DNA of 64,000 nt from Ammoniphilus sp. YIM 78166 (GCF_004522215.1 NZ_SDLR01000005.1:403086-467085), one strand, 5' to 3'; shown: positions 34,745 to 44,058, numbered from the stretch's first letter. A program made the numbers and translations. Notes: generated by a model from the letters alone, not told the origin.

Positions 34745-34760
34745 TTGGTATATATACCAA
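34745..34760. promoter_or_regulatory. Perfect 16-bp palindrome upstream of the kinase gene
   Basis: TTGGTATATATACCAA, 31 bp before the kinase start. Related in half-site (TGGTATA) to the GTATAC-type sites but with a shorter centre. Confidence 0.4.
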
Positions 34761-34838
34761 AAATGATACCTTGTACTTAACATAAAATCAAACAAATATT
34801 TTGCAAATTTCAAAGATTCTATATGTCAATCCAAAAGT

Positions 34839-34863
34839 GAAGGTGCCCTTTTAGGACACCTTC
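34839..34863 (-). terminator. Terminator of icd
   Basis: GAAGGTG / CACCTTC 7-bp stem followed by ACTTTTGG on the minus strand, 13 bp after icd. Confidence 0.65.
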
Positions 34864-34875
34864 TTTTATAAATCC

Positions 34876-36351
34876 CTATTGCCCTTGCCCTAACGAATAT
34901 CCCAACTCTCCGTCGAAACGGTACAAGTTCTCCACTTTTATAAAATCGAGTCCTGCTTGCTCTACTCGACTTAATAGTCCAAGGATATCTTCATTGGTAA
35001 CAGCTTCCTGTTCCTCGCTTTTCTGAAAACGACAACGCCAGTGATCTGTCGTAAAAGTTTCCGGAAAGCTGTTGGGATAAACCTTGACACCTCGATTGGT
35101 AATCACAGCGAGTTCAAAATCATCACCAGCAAGCTCTGTCATTTTTTCACCCATCTCATCGGGGGTGAGCTCATTATTGAATAAAAAAACATCGACCCCA
35201 TCTAATTCCCGGACGACATCCGCCGGCGGGCGATCCTTGACCATCGGAGCTAGCTGGAATTCTGTTGCACCTTCCGGCTCTTTTTCAAGAGTATAATTCA
35301 CAGGTTCAAAGCTTGTAGGCTTCTGCCCGAGTCGTGCAATTACGGCTTCAGCAAATTCCATAGTCCCCACGGAAGTGCCTCCTTTGGCGATATCCCCCGT
35401 GTGAACCCCATCTTCGATCGTTTTCAGCCAGGCATTGTGAATGCGCGCGGCTACTTCTGGTTGTCCAATGTGGACGAGCATCATTATCGCACCATGAATC
35501 AACCCTGACGGGTTAGCGATTCCTTTCCCGGCTATGTCAGGAGCACTGCCATGAATCGCCTCAAACATGGCAACATGGTCCCCGATATTTGCTGAACCTG
35601 CCAATCCCACACTGCCTGTGATTTGAGCTGCTACATCAGAGGCAATATCTCCATAAAGATTAGGCATCACGATCACATCAAAGTCCTGTGGAGTATCCGC
35701 AATTTTTGCCATTCCAATATCTATGATCCAATGCTCAGTTTCCAGCTGAGGGTATTCTTTCGCAACCTCGTTAAACACCTTGTGAAAAAGGCCATCAGTT
35801 AGCTTCATGATATTATCTTTGGTAAAGCAGGTGACTTTCTTCCGATTGTTCTTTCTTGCATATTCAAAAGCATATCGAATAATCTTTTCGCAGCCTGGAC
35901 GAGTAATGAGCTTCAGACACTGAACGACCTCTGGGGTTTGCTGATGTTCAATACCTGCATAGAGATCTTCTTCATTTTCACGAATAATGACGATGTTCAT
36001 ATTAGGGTGCTTGGTTTTGACAAATGGCGCATACGAAACATTCGGCCTCACATTAGCATACAATCCCAAGGTTTTTCGAATTGTTACGTTAAGGCTCTTG
36101 TAACCGCCCCCTTGTGGGGTCGTAATCGGTCCTTTGAAAAAAACCTTGGTTCGTCTTAATGATTCCCAATCGTCTTCGGTAATCCCCGACGAATGACCAG
36201 CTAAATACACTTTTTCCCCTATATCAATAAACTCCGGCTCAATCATGGCTCCCGCTTGTTCTAAGATTTTTAGCGTGGCATCCATAATCTCAGGACCGAT
36301 TCCATCTCCTCTTGCAATCGTAATCGCACGTTTTTGCGGCATAAGTGACAT
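34876..36351 (-). CDS. icd: NADP-type isocitrate dehydrogenase with C-terminal extension
   Basis: 491 aa. Core isocitrate/isopropylmalate dehydrogenase signatures: ITIARGDGIGPEIM at the N-terminus, IIRENEEDLYAGIEH and NLYGDIASDVAAQITGSVGL with the metal Asp residues, and AIHGSAPDIAGKG. The ~140-residue C-terminal extension (from about 350) is that of the Thermus-type long enzymes rather than the 420-aa Bacillus Icd. It oxidises isocitrate to 2-oxoglutarate in the TCA cycle. Start after GGAAGATG; apparently monocistronic. Confidence 0.85.
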   Translation of the reverse strand: MSLMPQKRAITIARGDGIGPEIMDATLKILEQAGAMIEPEFIDIGEKVYLAGHSSGITEDDWESLRRTKVFFKGPITTPQGGGYKSLNVTIRKTLGLYANVRPNVSYAPFVKTKHPNMNIVIIRENEEDLYAGIEHQQTPEVVQCLKLITRPGCEKIIRYAFEYARKNNRKKVTCFTKDNIMKLTDGLFHKVFNEVAKEYPQLETEHWIIDIGMAKIADTPQDFDVIVMPNLYGDIASDVAAQITGSVGLAGSANIGDHVAMFEAIHGSAPDIAGKGIANPSGLIHGAIMMLVHIGQPEVAARIHNAWLKTIEDGVHTGDIAKGGTSVGTMEFAEAVIARLGQKPTSFEPVNYTLEKEPEGATEFQLAPMVKDRPPADVVRELDGVDVFLFNNELTPDEMGEKMTELAGDDFELAVITNRGVKVYPNSFPETFTTDHWRCRFQKSEEQEAVTNEDILGLLSRVEQAGLDFIKVENLYRFDGELGYSLGQGQ

Positions 36352-36414
36352 CTTCCTTTTCTGGTTGTAGGTTGAATTGAAAGTTTAAAGATCTCAGTAA
36401 TATTGTTCCTTGAA

Positions 36415-36939
36415 CTACTTCATCTTATCTATGCTAAATCCATAATAATGAAGAATCAAAGTTGTAATCCCTATCGCTAACCCCCAGGCTAGGCGCGGAT
36501 TCTTATGGTGAAGTGGAATGATAATGAACATGGCGAAAACAAAGGGTATCGAATGCCAAAATTCCCACCCGTTGTGATAAGTAATATACCCAGTCCGAAA
36601 CCCAATAAATTCTATGGACAAGTAGAGGATCACCCAAAATAGAAAATGGGCGGTTCGTTTCCACCAAGAATTCGTCTTAAAAAACTTGTATAGATATATT
36701 AAGATCGTTGAAGGGTAACCAACAAACATGATGAGTAAAGAAATAATAGTATGATTAGGAAGAAGCCCTTGAAGCATTTTCTCATGGAAAGTCCACAATT
36801 GATGATCATAGGACAAGAAGTTATGTAGAAAATCACATAGGATGATAAAGAGAATGGTGGGATAATACTTCTCCCCATTTCGCCAATCGCCCCATCGGTA
36901 AGCAGCCAATAACAGCAAGACATTATAAATAATATGCAT
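36415..36939 (-). CDS. CBO0543-family membrane protein
   Basis: 174 aa with five to six helices and the hallmark AAYRWGDWRNGEKYYPTILF near the N-terminus. This family is common in spore-forming Firmicutes; function unknown. The C-terminus LHYYGFSIDKMK is also conserved in type. GAGGACTGA upstream of the ATG at 36939. Monocistronic. Confidence 0.75.
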   Translation of the reverse strand: MHIIYNVLLLLAAYRWGDWRNGEKYYPTILFIILCDFLHNFLSYDHQLWTFHEKMLQGLLPNHTIISLLIMFVGYPSTILIYLYKFFKTNSWWKRTAHFLFWVILYLSIEFIGFRTGYITYHNGWEFWHSIPFVFAMFIIIPLHHKNPRLAWGLAIGITTLILHYYGFSIDKMK

Positions 36940-37090
36940 GGCTCGTCAGTCCTCAGTTTACAATTTATTATAGATTTTGCCATTTTCTTCTACTCCATCC
37001 GTGTTCGAAAAAAAGAGTAGTACAATGACACAACCCTAAACTAACGGGATTGCATACTCTATTAAAAAGAAAGCTGGTGATAAAATAGAA

Positions 37091-38014
37091 ATGGCCATTA
37101 CTGTAACCCATACACGAGTACGATGGACCTCTCAGCATGGAGTGCAAGTCGCACCAAAACAAGCCGATGGAAAACTCCCCTATAGCGGAGACTATGCCGC
37201 ATCCAATGGTTGGACGGACATCCGGTATTTTTATGTTGATTTTAAAAATTACGAAATGGATATTGTAATTAAACCCGACCATACCGTTCCTCAAATCGCT
37301 TCGGATGCGGGAGCAGAACTGGCCATTAATGGTCCCTTCTCCTATAACGTCCGACCGATTGGCTTCATCGTTAAAGACGGAAAACTAATCAATGACACCG
37401 TATCCGCCGAGAAATGGGCCGACTTTATCCTTTATCAAGACCATAGTATGAAGGTGGATCAACTCAATCGAAATGCCCTGCAAGGCATTAAAATAGCCTT
37501 TTCTTCTACCCCTCAGCTTGTAAAGAATGGTAAAATTTATGTGAACACAGCTGGCGAAGGAACACCACCTGACGTTTATGCGAATCGCAGGCCAAGAACA
37601 GGACTGGGCTTTACCCAGGACCAACGTTTGCTTGTTATCGTTGTAGATGGCGATTCCACATGGGACGCAGGGCTGCGGGTGGATGAATTGGCTGCCGTGA
37701 TGATCTACTTGGGAGCAGTGGAAGCACTGAATGCTGATGGCGGTGAATCCAGTGTTATGGTCCAATATGGCCAACCTATCAGCGCCAATAAAGATCAACG
37801 AAAGCTTGGAGCCGCCATTTTATTCCACCCCAAGACTTCCCCGGCTGATCTCTATCCGCCGAATACACCCCAATGGAAAATCGATTCCGTAGAGTGGATG
37901 TACGACGAAGGCTTATTAACCGATCCAGCCTGGAAGAAAACAATCGACCAAGCTCTCCCGCTCTGGGCAGTGGCTATTGTGTTGCGTAAGCTTTATGAAA
38001 AACTTAAGCCTTAA
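37091..38014 (+). CDS. Phosphodiester glycosidase (NAGPA) domain protein
   Basis: 307 aa. The NAGPA domain is seen in AELAINGPFSYNVRPIGFIV, RPRTGLGFTQDQRLLVIVVDG and the signature ALNADGGESSVMVQYG (D-G-G-x-S-S). Homologues cleave phosphodiester-linked GlcNAc or act on cell-wall glycopolymers. A C-terminal ~55-residue extension (WKIDSVEWMYDEGLLTDPAWK) resembles an SLH-like or repeat module. No signal peptide, so either cytoplasmic or exported otherwise; phage-tail-like homologues exist. Substrate unknown. Confidence 0.72.
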   Translation: MAITVTHTRVRWTSQHGVQVAPKQADGKLPYSGDYAASNGWTDIRYFYVDFKNYEMDIVIKPDHTVPQIASDAGAELAINGPFSYNVRPIGFIVKDGKLINDTVSAEKWADFILYQDHSMKVDQLNRNALQGIKIAFSSTPQLVKNGKIYVNTAGEGTPPDVYANRRPRTGLGFTQDQRLLVIVVDGDSTWDAGLRVDELAAVMIYLGAVEALNADGGESSVMVQYGQPISANKDQRKLGAAILFHPKTSPADLYPPNTPQWKIDSVEWMYDEGLLTDPAWKKTIDQALPLWAVAIVLRKLYEKLKP

Positions 38015-38022
38015 AAAGAAAA

Positions 38023-38047
38023 GAGCATCGAATGAGTGTCGATGCTC
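38023..38047. terminator. Bidirectional terminator
   Basis: GAGCATCGA / TCGATGCTC stem between convergent genes, flanked by A- and T-rich tracts. Confidence 0.82.
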
Positions 38048-38060
38048 CTTCTCTTTTCAA

Positions 38061-39113
38061 TTAATTCCCTTCGGCTTCCCAGCGAGAAACCTCGGCTCTC
38101 ACGCGAGGCGCAACTTCCTTCCCCAACAGCTCAATGGCGTTCATGACCTCTTGATGAGGCATCGAACCGACGGGTAAATGAAGCATAAAACGCGTAATGC
38201 CCACCTGCTTGCGCAGGTGGATAATTTTTTCCGCCACCGTTTCCGGATCCCCTACATATAGCGCTCCTTCAAATCTTCGCGCAGCATCAAACGCTCTTCG
38301 GTCGTAATGCCCCCATCCTCGCTCTTTTCCGAGTACGTTCATCACATACTGAGTCGATGGGAAAAACTTGTCCGCTGCGGTTGCCGTATCCTCTGCAATG
38401 AAGCCGTGCGAATGAGAACCAACCGGGAGCTTAGATGGATCATGACCCGCCTGGGCTGCTGCTTTCTTATAAAGCTGCACTAACGGAGCAAACTGTAGAG
38501 GACTTCCACCAATGATGGCTAGGACGAGCGGTAACCCGAGCAAGCCTGCGCGAATGACAGATTCCGCGTTACCGCCACTGCCAATCCAGATCGGCAAAGG
38601 GTTCTGCACCGGTCGCGGATATACCCCTAAAGTATTAATGGCCGGCCGATGCCCACCCTTCCAGGTCACCTTTTCTGAAGCCCGAATCTTCAATAACAGT
38701 TCGAGCTTTTCTTCGAACAGCGCATCATAATCCTTTAGATCGTATCCAAACAAAGGAAAGGATTCGATAAACGACCCGCGTCCTGCCATGATCTCTGCCC
38801 GTCCATTGGATATCCCGTCTACCGTAGCGAAATCCTGAAATACCCGTACAGGATCCGCCGACGAAAGGACCGTAACGGCACTTGTCAGCCGGATTCGCTT
38901 GGTTTGAGAAGCTGCTGCAGCTAAGACCACCGCCGGATTCGATGCCGCAAAATCTTGACGATGATGCTCACCTACGCCAAAAACATCCAACCCGACTTGG
39001 TCGGCAAGAATAATTTCTTCTACAACATGACGCAACCGCTCTGCATGACTCAAGACTTCGCCGGTCCGAACGTCCGGTGTCGTCTCTACGAACGTACTAA
39101 TCCCTATTTCCAT
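38061..39113 (-). CDS. LLM-class flavin-dependent oxidoreductase
   Basis: 350 aa luciferase-like TIM barrel: EIGISTFVETTPD at the start, VFGVGEHHRQDFAASNP, RIRLTSAVTVLSSADPVRVFQDFA and GRGSFIESFPLFG are characteristic of the group of F420-independent FMN monooxygenases often called MsnO8/alkanal-monooxygenase-like. Usually reduced FMN is supplied by a separate reductase; none is adjacent. Substrate unknown. Monocistronic. Confidence 0.82.
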   Translation of the reverse strand: MEIGISTFVETTPDVRTGEVLSHAERLRHVVEEIILADQVGLDVFGVGEHHRQDFAASNPAVVLAAAASQTKRIRLTSAVTVLSSADPVRVFQDFATVDGISNGRAEIMAGRGSFIESFPLFGYDLKDYDALFEEKLELLLKIRASEKVTWKGGHRPAINTLGVYPRPVQNPLPIWIGSGGNAESVIRAGLLGLPLVLAIIGGSPLQFAPLVQLYKKAAAQAGHDPSKLPVGSHSHGFIAEDTATAADKFFPSTQYVMNVLGKERGWGHYDRRAFDAARRFEGALYVGDPETVAEKIIHLRKQVGITRFMLHLPVGSMPHQEVMNAIELLGKEVAPRVRAEVSRWEAEGN

Positions 39114-39239
39114 TTTGTATGCCCCCTTATGTCGCCCTTAACTTCTATCCTTATTTTGCCGTTTTGCCTGACTAATTTCAAGTAAGTGAAACATATCGAC
39201 ACCGGTTCTCGTCTAACCCTAAGAAAGTGAGGGATGCAG

Positions 39240-40055
39240 ATGAATCGCACAAAAATAGGACTCGGCCTCTTTGTCCTTGTTCTGCTATGGGTTGGTAATC
39301 TTGCCTACTTCCAACGCCATCAACTCAATGAGCCCCTTTTTATGAAGCATTATTACGATATAGGGACTTTAGGAGATCAACTGAATGTTGAGCTGTATTA
39401 CTTGGTGAATCATAATGAAGACGTAGGAATCTACAATGTAAGGATACCTTCGCTTAACCACGATCTCTACCCGACGTGGGAACACGAACGCAGCCGGTCA
39501 CGGTACCATAAAGTCAAGAGCGTACGATTCGAATGGAATGAAGCGATGCTAAACGATCTTGGCGCTCAGGAAAAGATCACGGAGCTCGAAGTGCAATTCT
39601 CCGATGGTACTCGTCAACTCGTGGACATTGGTGAAATCTTGATCCGCCGAATAGAAGGTGAAGACCCCTATATCCATACTCAGTCCAGTGGGGGATCCTC
39701 GGATAACACCGGCTTTTCACATTTTAGAGAAAAAGAAACCTTGAAGCCGATTCGTATCAAGCATTTACCACCTGGTCTCGATTCCAACGTTTTAACCTTT
39801 AGAGTCAACGGTCAAGATCTTGGAGGCGAGGTCGATCCCATTCATTTCGATTTTAAGCCATACCTAGAAGTGAACTATGCTTTCAAGTTTTCCAAGGATG
39901 ACCCGAGAGCGCAACATATCTATGGAAGCATGTCTGTCGTCGAAGTACAAACAGAAGATGGGCAGCTAAAAGAAGGGCTGATGTTTATCAACTATACCCC
40001 CAATTGGAGTATAGATGACATACGAGCGATCCTCGATGAAAGGAGAGAGAGCTAA
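39240..40055 (+). CDS. Membrane-anchored protein of unknown function
   Basis: 271 aa from ATG 39240 (AAGTGAGGG upstream; ATG at 39234 also possible). One N-terminal helix (LGLFVLVLLWVGNLAYF) then a soluble, probably extracytoplasmic region of ~245 residues, beta-rich, with no recognised domain. It is followed within one base by a membrane protein gene, implying a two-gene operon and a joint function at the membrane. Confidence 0.65.
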   Translation: MNRTKIGLGLFVLVLLWVGNLAYFQRHQLNEPLFMKHYYDIGTLGDQLNVELYYLVNHNEDVGIYNVRIPSLNHDLYPTWEHERSRSRYHKVKSVRFEWNEAMLNDLGAQEKITELEVQFSDGTRQLVDIGEILIRRIEGEDPYIHTQSSGGSSDNTGFSHFREKETLKPIRIKHLPPGLDSNVLTFRVNGQDLGGEVDPIHFDFKPYLEVNYAFKFSKDDPRAQHIYGSMSVVEVQTEDGQLKEGLMFINYTPNWSIDDIRAILDERRES

Positions 40056-40056
40056 A

Positions 40057-40623
40057 ATGATGGCAGATGCCTTTCAACGCATTTTCATAGGATTGCTGCT
40101 TGTGTTACTAGACTTTCGTTTACAATATGTTGATATCCTCCCGGACTTTATTGGGTACATCCTCGTTTTTCGGGCCTTGGGTACACTAGCCGGACAGCAC
40201 TCCTATTTTTTGAAAGCCCGTCCTTTTACCCTAACCTTGATTTTCTTGTCACTAACGTCCTTAGTCGTCACCCCTGGCATGAATCTATTAGAGGATCCGC
40301 CCTCCAGCCAAGATCTGGGTTGGTCTTTGTTGGGGCAAGTCCTAATTGTACTCGACCTTTTTATGCTCTACTGGTTGTGTAAAGGAATTGGCGAGCTTGC
40401 TATGCAAAGAGAACTTAAACAACTCCAGGAAAAAGCAGAATATCGATGGAAATTCTACTTCCTCGCAACTGCCGTAATGCTCGTTTATACCCCTTTTTCC
40501 ATCAACGTAGAGCCGGCTTTTAACCTCGTTATGTTTCCTCTGGTCATCCTCCTGTTTTCGGCTATGATTCTTTTGTTGGGGCTGGTGCGGATGGCGCGAA
40601 AGGAATTAGTGGATGAAGGATAG
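40057..40623 (+). CDS. Five-helix membrane protein of unknown function
   Basis: 188 aa from ATG 40057 (GGAGAGAG upstream; a second ATG follows directly at 40060). Opens IGLLLVLLDFRLQYVDILPDFIGYIL, a pattern I associate with small Bacillus membrane proteins of unknown role. Helices at about 10-30, 45-65, 85-105, 130-150 and 155-180. Translated right after the preceding anchored protein and probably interacts with it. Confidence 0.65.
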   Translation: MMADAFQRIFIGLLLVLLDFRLQYVDILPDFIGYILVFRALGTLAGQHSYFLKARPFTLTLIFLSLTSLVVTPGMNLLEDPPSSQDLGWSLLGQVLIVLDLFMLYWLCKGIGELAMQRELKQLQEKAEYRWKFYFLATAVMLVYTPFSINVEPAFNLVMFPLVILLFSAMILLLGLVRMARKELVDEG

Positions 40624-40677
40624 AGGGTGTCTGATTAAAACATACCCTACCACCTATTCTCAACCACCTACAATTCG

Positions 40678-40970
40678 AGTTGCCGGTAAAGAGGCTTCAG
40701 TTGCTGGTAAGAGGAACGGAGTCGCTGGTAAATGAAGAAAGTTGCCGGTATTTCTCCTCGGCTCGAATACGGCATGAAGAATTTTTAACACTGACTGAAC
40801 CATTTCCACATTAGTTGATCAGATACCCCCTCCCCCTTCCGCTTGAATGCACATTCTTCTTTTCTAGTTGACGGTATTACAGGAAAAATAGCCGGTAGAC
40901 ATGCCAGAGTTGCTGATAAACCTACCAAAGTCGCCGGTAAACTACCGATTCTCGCCAATAACGGACCTCC
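40678..40970 (+). repeat. Two clusters of degenerate 21-nt tandem repeats
   Basis: Unit roughly AGTYGCCGGTAAA plus eight variable bases. Cluster 1 has four units (40678, 40699, 40720, 40740); cluster 2 has about five (40866, 40887, 40908, 40929, 40950). Period 21 (one 20). Read as codons on the plus strand the unit gives VAGKxxx, but stops interrupt cluster 1. The array abuts a truncated ABC transporter gene. Confidence 0.8.
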
Positions 40971-40975
40971 GGATG

Positions 40976-41485
40976 CTAACAAGGTAACTGCTGCATCAAC
41001 GACTCATGATCTCCTCGCTCCACAATTTCTCCACGATCTAGGACAAGGATCAAGTCGGCGCTTTTAATCGTCGACAGTCGATGCGCGATAACAAAAGTCG
41101 TTCGCCCTTTCTTCACAACCTCCAACGCATCTTGAATTAACGCTTCCGTTTCCGTATCAATATTCGAAGTGGCTTCATCTAAGATTAAAATGGCTGGGTC
41201 AAAGGCAAGAGCCCGGGCAAAGGAAATTAGCTGCCGCTGACCCGCAGACAGGGTGCTTCCTTTCTCCATCACTGGCTCATCGATCCCTTGCGGCAGATGT
41301 ACGAGCAAGCGAGTGGCCCCCACAGAGGCTAAAGCTTCTTCTACCTGCTCACGAGTAATTGTAGGATCATTCAAAGACACATTGGAAGCGATCGTTCCAG
41401 TGAATAAGAACGGATCTTGGAGCACGATCCCCATATGCTGGCGCATCATCTGTTTTGGCCATTTCCGAATATCCACGCCGTCTTT
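40976..41485 (-). pseudogene. ABC exporter ATP-binding domain remnant
   Basis: About 170 residues from the C-terminal part of a YheI/MdlB-like exporter: GIVLQDPFLFTGTI (Q-loop), LSAGQRQLISFARAL (signature), ILILDEATS (Walker B) and IAHRLST (H-loop). The transmembrane domain and Walker A are missing: homology begins abruptly at DGVDIRKW near 41485, next to the terminator of the phosphatase gene, and the 3' end stops early after ESLMQQ where the 21-nt repeats begin. Non-functional relic; the present frame to 41521 only adds a few foreign residues. Confidence 0.85.
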
Positions 41486-41504
41486 GAAGGTCCAAAAAGT
41501 ATAC

Positions 41505-41542
41505 AAATAAGCTCTCTTCAATCGTTCGAAGAGAGCTTATTT
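41505..41542. terminator. Strong terminator of the PhoX-like gene
   Basis: AAATAAGCTCTCTTC / GAAGAGAGCTTATTT, 15-bp perfect stem, 6 bp after the stop at 41549. Confidence 0.88.
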
Positions 41543-41548
41543 ACACGA

Positions 41549-43018
41549 TTAAATCGTGACACCATGGCGATCAAGAACAGCAGCTGCCAAAGGAGAGATT
41601 CCTTTTTCTTCCGCATACTGAGCAACTTTGTCCGAAATTTGCGGTGCAAATCCAGCAGGAGGCGCAGCATGACTCATGGAAAACTGGCGAGCCGAATTTC
41701 TCCGAGCAAAGGGTCCCCAAACCGCAATTGTAAAACCAGGACTTTGCATATTCACGAACATGGTTTTTCCGTCAGGGGAGAAACAAACCCCAGCGAATTC
41801 CGAGTTGTTAAATACATTTTGTGCAAACTCATACACGTTGCCCTCTGGCGTTAAACCGATAATCCGGTCCCCGCGTGGGTTGCCATCTTCAGCAATCCAT
41901 AGGTCTCCCCAAGGCGTAATCGTTACATTATCCGGTGCATGCAATTGATTCGTATCTTGAGACTCAAAGAAAAGCTCTAATGTGTTCGTCGCTGGGAAAT
42001 AACGATACACTCGTCCAAACCTTCCTGACGCGGTTGTGGTTCTTGCACTGGTATCATCAAACCAGAGTGCCCCTCCTCCAAACCAAGAGCCTTCGAGACG
42101 AGTAAATCGAATACAGCCAAGATCTCTCGCATCTTCTTTCGCACGCTCAGGATTGACTTGCTTCCAAACCACTCCCACCGTTTGTCCTGGTGTAAAGTTA
42201 CTTGCTGAGTTGTTTGGAAGTTCATCCAACGCAGCAGCTTCCAAAATTCCTCCTTCTTGAAGGGAGCCTAGCTTTTGACTGCGGTTATGAGGGGTAAAAC
42301 GGTATAAAAAGGAAGGCTCACTATCTTCCGTTAAGTACCATATTCCTGTAGATGGATCTACACTGCATGCTTCATGGGAGAAATATCCCATGTCGCGAAT
42401 AGGCGTTCTAGACATTTCATTTTCTGGGTCAAGTGGGTTAACTTCAAAAACGAAGCCATGTCCCATCTCTCTCGTTTCTTCACAGGTTAACCAGGTTCCC
42501 CAAGTGGAAGCACCGCCTGCACAGTTACGGATGTTTCCTGAGTTGGTGACGTACTCCTCCACCACTTCGCGGTCAGGAGTAACAATGAGAGCTGTTGTTC
42601 CACCTGCTGCCCCTTTGCTCCAGGGGTTTTTACCATTTACCGGGAATTGGTGATTCGTCCCACACTCATGATTTCGCACAAGGATCGTTGTATTTTTTGC
42701 CCCTTGATACGCGGCCATTCCATCCAGCAGACCGGGAACCAGATCACCATTTCCATTTGCCATAGGTTGTCCGGTTGTCGATATGATTTTGTACTGGAAG
42801 CCTTGCGGGAGGTCAAGAAAACCCATGGGGTCTTTAACTAAGGGACCATACCCGCCCGCACCGCTCGTGGGATTGTTTGCTTTTCCTTCAGCAGCTAGAA
42901 TACTAGCTTGTCCACCTAGAGAGAATAAGCCCGTTGAGCCTAAGGTTAAGGCCAGCGTACTCATTCCACCCACTCTTAGAAAATCCCGTCTGTTCATACC
43001 ACTATTTTTCATTTGCAT
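41549..43018 (-). CDS. PhoX-like (DUF839) Tat-exported phosphatase
   Basis: 489 aa. Twin-arginine signal NRRDFLRVGG (residues 9-18) followed by a hydrophobic stretch, so it is exported folded. DUF839/PhoX family segments: LPQGFQYKIISTTGQPM, VRNHECGTNHQFP, GGASTWGTWLTCEETRE, GYFSHEACSVDP and ITPWGDLWIAEDGNPRGDR, which in PhoX supply Cys and Glu ligands to the Fe/Ca site. Acts on phosphomonoesters or related substrates outside the cell. AAAGGAGGAGG precedes the ATG. A four-hexamer Pho-box-like array (43074-43112) suggests induction by phosphate starvation. Confidence 0.85.
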   Translation of the reverse strand: MQMKNSGMNRRDFLRVGGMSTLALTLGSTGLFSLGGQASILAAEGKANNPTSGAGGYGPLVKDPMGFLDLPQGFQYKIISTTGQPMANGNGDLVPGLLDGMAAYQGAKNTTILVRNHECGTNHQFPVNGKNPWSKGAAGGTTALIVTPDREVVEEYVTNSGNIRNCAGGASTWGTWLTCEETREMGHGFVFEVNPLDPENEMSRTPIRDMGYFSHEACSVDPSTGIWYLTEDSEPSFLYRFTPHNRSQKLGSLQEGGILEAAALDELPNNSASNFTPGQTVGVVWKQVNPERAKEDARDLGCIRFTRLEGSWFGGGALWFDDTSARTTTASGRFGRVYRYFPATNTLELFFESQDTNQLHAPDNVTITPWGDLWIAEDGNPRGDRIIGLTPEGNVYEFAQNVFNNSEFAGVCFSPDGKTMFVNMQSPGFTIAVWGPFARRNSARQFSMSHAAPPAGFAPQISDKVAQYAEEKGISPLAAAVLDRHGVTI

Positions 43019-43323
43019 TGCCTCCTCCTTTTATTTAGGATGCTAACTCCTATATAAAAGGCTAACAAATGAAGTTTAAACACTTATATAAAAACTATTA
43101 AGATATTGTTAGTGGTAGAAAAATAGTAAAATAGTACCTATATCATGAAGATAAAAGGGGATATATCCTTAGACTTATAGGTTAGTGGACCTGGATGATA
43201 TGGACTTTTAGGAAGATGAAAATTACCCATAAAAATAAAACTGTGACTAAGGTAATGGAAACCATACAAGAGAATCTCTTTTATGTAACTTTTTTGTAAA
43301 ATCTTTCTCTACTTCATGTAAAT
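43019..43323. other. Intergenic region with Pho-box array
   Basis: Holds the PhoP-type site and the phosphatase promoter on the minus strand. A 27-codon plus-strand ORF (43218-43301, MKITHKNKT start, only AGGA upstream) is unlikely to be a gene. Confidence 0.5.
43074..43112 (-). promoter_or_regulatory. PhoP-box-like array upstream of the PhoX-like gene
   Basis: On the minus strand four hexamers at 11-bp period: CTAACA, TTAATA, TATATA, TTAAAC. The first two fit TT(A/T/C)A(C/T)A well. It ends 56 bp before the start codon. Confidence 0.65.
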
Positions 43324-44058
43324 CTATAGAACCCAATGCTTAATCGCATTCGCTACCCCAGCTTCCTCATTGGTGTCGGTAATCCAATCTGCCGCTCGCT
43401 TGAGTTCTTCTTGAGCATTGCCCATGGCAATTCCGCAACCGACTGCCTTGATCATCTCCAAATCATTAAGACTGTCCCCCATGGCGATAACCTGTTTCAT
43501 TCCAATTCCTAGCTGCTCGCAAACATACTGAAGTCCTCTGGCCTTATGAACGCCCCTTGTATTAATTTCCAAATTCATTGGAGTGGAGCTTGTGATCTCC
43601 AGTTCACCAGTATCTGCAAGAAGACTGGCTATTTTTTCTTTCTTTTGCATGGTATCCAATTCAAAACCAAACTTCAGCCAATGTCGAGAAAAAATATCTT
43701 CTGGCATTTCACCGGACCAGATGCGGTCCGTAGAGATCGCCCAAAAACGCGTTTCGTAAGCTTGTGCCATTTCGTACATTTGGCCGACAAGAGAAGCTGT
43801 CAAGATATGCTGCTGTAGCAGGTTCCCTTTATTGTCCCAGACTTCTGCACCATTGGAGGTCACCAGGTAGGAATCCAACTGCAGAGACTTAGCATACTCC
43901 CGGCAAGTGATGATAGATCTCCCCGTACTCAACACGACATGGATTCCTTTTTGCTTCGCTAGTTGGATGGCCTGATGATTCTCCTCTGGAATCACCCCTC
44001 GATCATTGAGCAACGTACCGTCAATATCTAATGCAATCAGCTTAAGGTCTTGTATCAC
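43324..44058 (-). CDS. Cof-type HAD-superfamily hydrolase
   Basis: 244 aa. HAD motif I KLIALDIDGTLLNDRG, motif II VVLSTGRS, motif III lysine in NTRGVHKARG, motif IV VIAMGDSLNDLEMIKA. A small C2B cap (about 85-180) places it with Cof/YwpJ sugar-phosphate or FMN phosphatases. Slightly shorter than the usual 260-280. Start overlaps the preceding secreted-protein gene by four bases (ATGA). Confidence 0.87.
   Translation of the reverse strand: MIQDLKLIALDIDGTLLNDRGVIPEENHQAIQLAKQKGIHVVLSTGRSIITCREYAKSLQLDSYLVTSNGAEVWDNKGNLLQQHILTASLVGQMYEMAQAYETRFWAISTDRIWSGEMPEDIFSRHWLKFGFELDTMQKKEKIASLLADTGELEITSSTPMNLEINTRGVHKARGLQYVCEQLGIGMKQVIAMGDSLNDLEMIKAVGCGIAMGNAQEELKRAADWITDTNEEAGVANAIKHWVL

Noticed and set aside
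40678-40970. Possible CRISPR array
   Set aside because: Units are contiguous at 21 nt with no unique spacers of CRISPR length and no cas genes; degenerate tandem repeats explain it.
40843-41067. Plus-strand ORF with VAGK-like heptads as a protein
   Set aside because: It runs through decayed repeats into the antisense of the ABC remnant, lacks an RBS, and cluster 1 contains stops in the same phase.
43218-43301. 27-aa plus-strand ORF
   Set aside because: Weak RBS, no promoter, AT-rich and no similarity; probably chance.
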